This document shows positions 61,990 to 64,000 of a stretch of DNA of 64,000 nucleotides, one piece after another. The notes under the pieces were generated by a model. The model was not told where the DNA came from, searched no databases, and was given only the letters and a program-made list of their open reading frames with translations. Made by a program: the position numbers and the translations under genes. Source of the DNA: Alphaproteobacteria bacterium. GTDB taxonomy: Bacteria; Pseudomonadota; Alphaproteobacteria; Rhodobacterales; Rhodobacteraceae. Where the stretch lies: the NCBI GenBank assembly GCA_030428355.1, contig JAUIBL010000001.1, positions 220,023 through 284,022 on the forward strand. The letters run 5' to 3'. The first letter of the stretch is position 1. Each line of letters starts with the position of its first letter.

Positions 61990-62681
61990 TATTCGGCCGC
62001 CTTCAACTGGTTGTCCGCGATATGGCCATCGGTCAGCCGGATCACGCGGTCGCATTTTGCAGCCAGTTCGCGGCTGTGCGTGACCAGAACCAGCGTGGCC
62101 CCGTGACGGTCACGCAGACCGAACAGCAGGTCGATGATCGCCTGTCCGTTCACGCCATCAAGGTTGCCGGTGGGTTCGTCGGCCAGCAGGATCTCCGGCC
62201 GCGTGACCGACGCACGCGCCAGTGCGACGCGCTGCTGTTCGCCCCCTGACATCTGCGCCGGATAGTGATCGGCGCGATGGGCGAGGCCCACGGCCTCAAG
62301 CTCGGCCTCGGCGCGGGCGTAGGCATCCTTGGCGCCCGAAAGCTCGAGCGGGGTGGCGACGTTTTCCAACGCCGTCATGGTCGGGATCAGGTGGAAGGAC
62401 TGGAACACCACACCCATGTGATCCCGGCGGAATCGGGCCATCTTATCCTCGTCCATCGCGGTCAGGTCCTGCCCGAGCGCAACGACACTGCCGGATGTCG
62501 CATTCTCCAGCCCGCCCATCACCATCAAGAGCGAAGACTTGCCCGATCCCGACGGACCGATCAGGCCCAAGGTCTCGCCCTTGTGAACGGAAAGGCTGAT
62601 CCCATGTAGGATCTCGACCATTCCGGCATTGCCCCTGAGGCTGAGCGTGACATCTTTGAGATCGAGAACGGGCTGGGTCAT
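61989..62681 (-). CDS. ybbA: ABC transporter ATP-binding protein (YbbA/LolD type)
   Basis: 230-aa ATPase. Walker A 'GPSGSGKSS', Q-loop 'GVVFQSFHLIPTMTALENV', signature 'MSGGEQQRVALARA', Walker B 'ILLADEPTGNLDG', switch His 'LVTHSRELA': the MacB/LolD/FtsE subfamily. ATG 62681 (MTQPVLDLKDV) lies only 18 bp from the start of the divergent tesA-like gene, an arrangement also found in E. coli. The permease directly follows. Confidence 0.93.
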   Translation of the reverse strand: MTQPVLDLKDVTLSLRGNAGMVEILHGISLSVHKGETLGLIGPSGSGKSSLLMVMGGLENATSGSVVALGQDLTAMDEDKMARFRRDHMGVVFQSFHLIPTMTALENVATPLELSGAKDAYARAEAELEAVGLAHRADHYPAQMSGGEQQRVALARASVTRPEILLADEPTGNLDGVNGQAIIDLLFGLRDRHGATLVLVTHSRELAAKCDRVIRLTDGHIADNQLKAAE

Positions 62682-62699
62682 CGGGTAAGGAACTTTGCT

Positions 62700-63374
62700 A
62701 TGTTTCACTCTTTCACATATGGGGCAACCTGGGTGCTGAGCAAGGTGCGCGTGTGCGCTGTGTGTCTGTGCACAGTGACGGCGGCTCAGGCGGACCCCGT
62801 CGAAATCCTTGCTCTGGGCGACAGCTTGACCGCTGGCTATGGTCTGATGGATCACGAGGGCTTTGTGCCCCAAATGCGGGAATGGCTGGACGCGCAGGGT
62901 CTTGAGGTGCGCCTGGTGAATGCCGGTGTGTCCGGTGACACGACTGCAGGCGGTCTGTCGCGCGTGGAATGGTCGCTGACCCCGGCCACGGAAGGTTTGA
63001 TTGTGGCGTTGGGGGGAAATGATCTTTTGCGGGGCATTGATCCGGCGGTGTCGCGGGCGAACCTGGACGGCATTCTGAAGATTGCCAAGGACAAGGGGCT
63101 GGACGTTCTGATCGTGGGCATGGAAGCGCCCGGAAACTATGGGCCGGAGTACAAAGCCGAGTTTGACGCGATGTATCCCGAACTGGCCGATGCCTATGGA
63201 GCGCTGTACTTTCCGCGGTTTTTTGAGGGGCTTTACAGTGTCGGCAGCACGCCAGCCGAGCTGCGCGACGTCATGCAGATGGACGGTATCCATCCCAACG
63301 CCGAAGGTGTCGACCTGATCGTGGAGGCTATGGGTCCGGCGGTGGCAGAGCTTGTCAATCGCATTGCAGACTGA
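62700..63374 (+). CDS. tesA: TesA-like SGNH/GDSL arylesterase-thioesterase
   Basis: 224-aa exported hydrolase. Signal peptide residues 1-30 ends near 'TAAQA'. GDSL motif at 40-43 with catalytic Ser42 ('ALGDSLTAGYG'), 'NAGVSGDTTAGG', 'GGNDLLRG' and C-terminal 'DGIHPNAEG' with Asp-His. Multifunctional thioesterase/lysophospholipase of the periplasm. ATG 62700 with TAAGGA upstream. Divergent from ybbA. Ended by a hairpin terminator. Confidence 0.93.
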   Translation: MFHSFTYGATWVLSKVRVCAVCLCTVTAAQADPVEILALGDSLTAGYGLMDHEGFVPQMREWLDAQGLEVRLVNAGVSGDTTAGGLSRVEWSLTPATEGLIVALGGNDLLRGIDPAVSRANLDGILKIAKDKGLDVLIVGMEAPGNYGPEYKAEFDAMYPELADAYGALYFPRFFEGLYSVGSTPAELRDVMQMDGIHPNAEGVDLIVEAMGPAVAELVNRIAD

Positions 63375-63421
63375 GCTGCTACGGCGGACACAGACTGCAA
63401 GGTTTGCCGAATACTACTATC

Positions 63422-63452
63422 CGGGCGACAATGCATGTCGCCCGTTTCTTTT
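63422..63452 (+). terminator. Rho-independent terminator after tesA
   Basis: CGGGCGACA, loop ATGCA, TGTCGCCCG, followed by TTTCTTTT. Perfect 9-bp stem with a U-rich tail, 47 bp past the tesA stop. It separates tesA from the convergent cspA. Confidence 0.85.
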
Positions 63453-63512
63453 GCACATAACGCCAGGTGTGTCTGATCTCAGGCAGAGCCTTCGGATCAA
63501 GAGGCGGGTTTG

Positions 63513-63719
63513 TCAGGCCAGAGAAATGTTCACTGCAGCTTCGCGACCATCGCGACCTGCTTCAAGATCGTAGGTCACTTTCTGATTGTCCGCGAGGCCG
63601 GTCAGTCCTGACCGTTCCACCGCGGAAATATGGACGAATACGTCTTTCCCACCGCCATCCGGTGCGATGAAGCCGTAGCCTTTTGTGGTGTTGAACCATT
63701 TGACGGTGCCGGTGGCCAT
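63513..63719 (-). CDS. cspA: Cold-shock protein CspA family
   Basis: 68-aa single cold-shock domain. RNP1 'KGYGFI' at 13-18 and RNP2 'VFVHIS' at 27-32 bind single-stranded RNA/DNA. ATG 63719 follows AGGAG with 10-base spacing. Long upstream leader contains secondary structure (63774-63806). Confidence 0.96.
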   Translation of the reverse strand: MATGTVKWFNTTKGYGFIAPDGGGKDVFVHISAVERSGLTGLADNQKVTYDLEAGRDGREAAVNISLA

Positions 63720-63773
63720 CCGTGTCTACTCCTGATCTGTCTTGTCTTCCGTTGGGCAACGCGGCGCAACGGG

Positions 63774-63806
63774 CTCGGTCAGTCAAATTCGCTTAACTGA
63801 GCCGAG
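63774..63806 (-). promoter_or_regulatory. Stem in presumed 5' leader of cspA
   Basis: Plus-strand CTCGGTCAGT (63774-63783) pairs with ACTGAGCCGAG (63796-63806) with one bulge, around a 12-base loop. It lies 55-87 bp upstream of cspA. Cold-shock genes often have structured long leaders acting as temperature switches; that is inference here. Confidence 0.35.
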
Positions 63807-63893
63807 TCGGAGCAGTGATCGAAAATGGTACCTTCGCAATACAAGTTTTCGGGCGATTCCGAAGAGGACGCAAGAAAAAAGTATCCGTTTTGA

Positions 63894-64000
63894 TCAAGGG
63901 GTCCTTTCGACCCAAAGACGGTCGGCCTTGACGAGTGCGTTGGCGGTTTCCAGGAGCTTGCGCATGAGTGCCACGATGGCGACTTTTGCGGGCTTTCCGG
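63894..64000 (-). mobile_element. IS110-family transposase, 3' end only (runs off window)
   Basis: 34 in-frame codons ending in TGA at 63894-63896. On the minus strand they read GKPAKVAIVALMRKLLETAN, then ALVKADRLWVERTP. The 'KPxKVAxxAxMRKLL..AN.L' pattern is the C-terminus of IS110/IS1111-type transposases. The gene begins outside the window. IS110 elements lack normal terminal inverted repeats, so the element's end cannot be placed; it must lie between 63720 and 63893. Confidence 0.72.

Overview
The window is GC-rich, gene-dense chromosomal DNA from an alphaproteobacterium, most likely a marine member of the Roseobacter group (Rhodobacterales). Several things point there: the dnaG-rpoD block followed by a HlyU-like gene and a tiny membrane protein; the nrdR-ribD and ribE neighbourhood; a kpsC/kpsS capsule block; a gcvTHP operon under a tandem glycine riboswitch; and many start/stop overlaps of the ATGA, TAATG or TGATG type. 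All assignments come from reading the translations; no database search was possible.

Layout. 1-1730 (minus): a CaiB/BaiF CoA-transferase, cut by the left edge, coupled to a MaoC/HTD2-like hydratase. 2057-6327 (plus): a four-gene Mla/MCE lipid-transport operon. 6336-11806: a TPP enzyme and, divergently, a three-gene operon (PLP lyase, M24 hydrolase, Asp/Glu-racemase-like) resembling part of ectoine-degradation clusters, then a hydroxypyruvate-isomerase-like gene. 11985-12058: tRNA-Gly(UCC). 12195-15565: an ABC exporter, a beta-hydroxyacid dehydrogenase and a small membrane protein. 15569-18530 (minus): a TadG/TadE/TadE-like trio. 18826-25289 (plus): glutamate dehydrogenase, dnaG, rpoD and small partners. 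25306-27335: a YghX-like hydrolase, a YjbQ protein and nrdR. 27345-33722: ribD and ribE, separated by three minus-strand capsule genes. 33748-40728: an MFS transporter, a Lhr-like helicase, leuA with a leucine-rich leader peptide, and glyA. 40899-45927: nadK, a secreted trypsin-like protease, an Lrp regulator divergent from hppD, and nadE. 46083-52765: a secreted MORN-repeat protein, a small zincin, a Tat-exported MBL hydrolase, gltX, a DUF2254 protein, a GGCT-like protein and an Rrf2 regulator. 52811-57527: glycine riboswitch and gcvT-gcvH-gcvP. 57654-63719: a small coupled ORF with an NAD(P)-binding protein, an inositol-monophosphatase-like gene, the ybbP-ybbA / tesA divergent set, and cspA. 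63894-64000: the 3' end of an IS110-type transposase runs off the right edge.

How the genes fit together. One-carbon and glycine metabolism is prominent (glyA, gcvTHP with its riboswitch, tRNA-Gly), as is NAD supply (nadK, nadE) and envelope maintenance (Mla system, capsule Kdo-transferases and exporter lipoprotein, LolCDE-like ABC system). The most unusual signal is a set of perfect, comparatively AT-rich palindromes of about 16-22 bp. They lie at the 3' ends of genes (33743, 39392, 47485) and, as a matching TTTACC...GGTAAA dyad encoding Phe-Leu-Pro-x-Gly-Lys, inside two unrelated coding regions (7405 and 44877). A second is a probable leucine attenuator in front of leuA.
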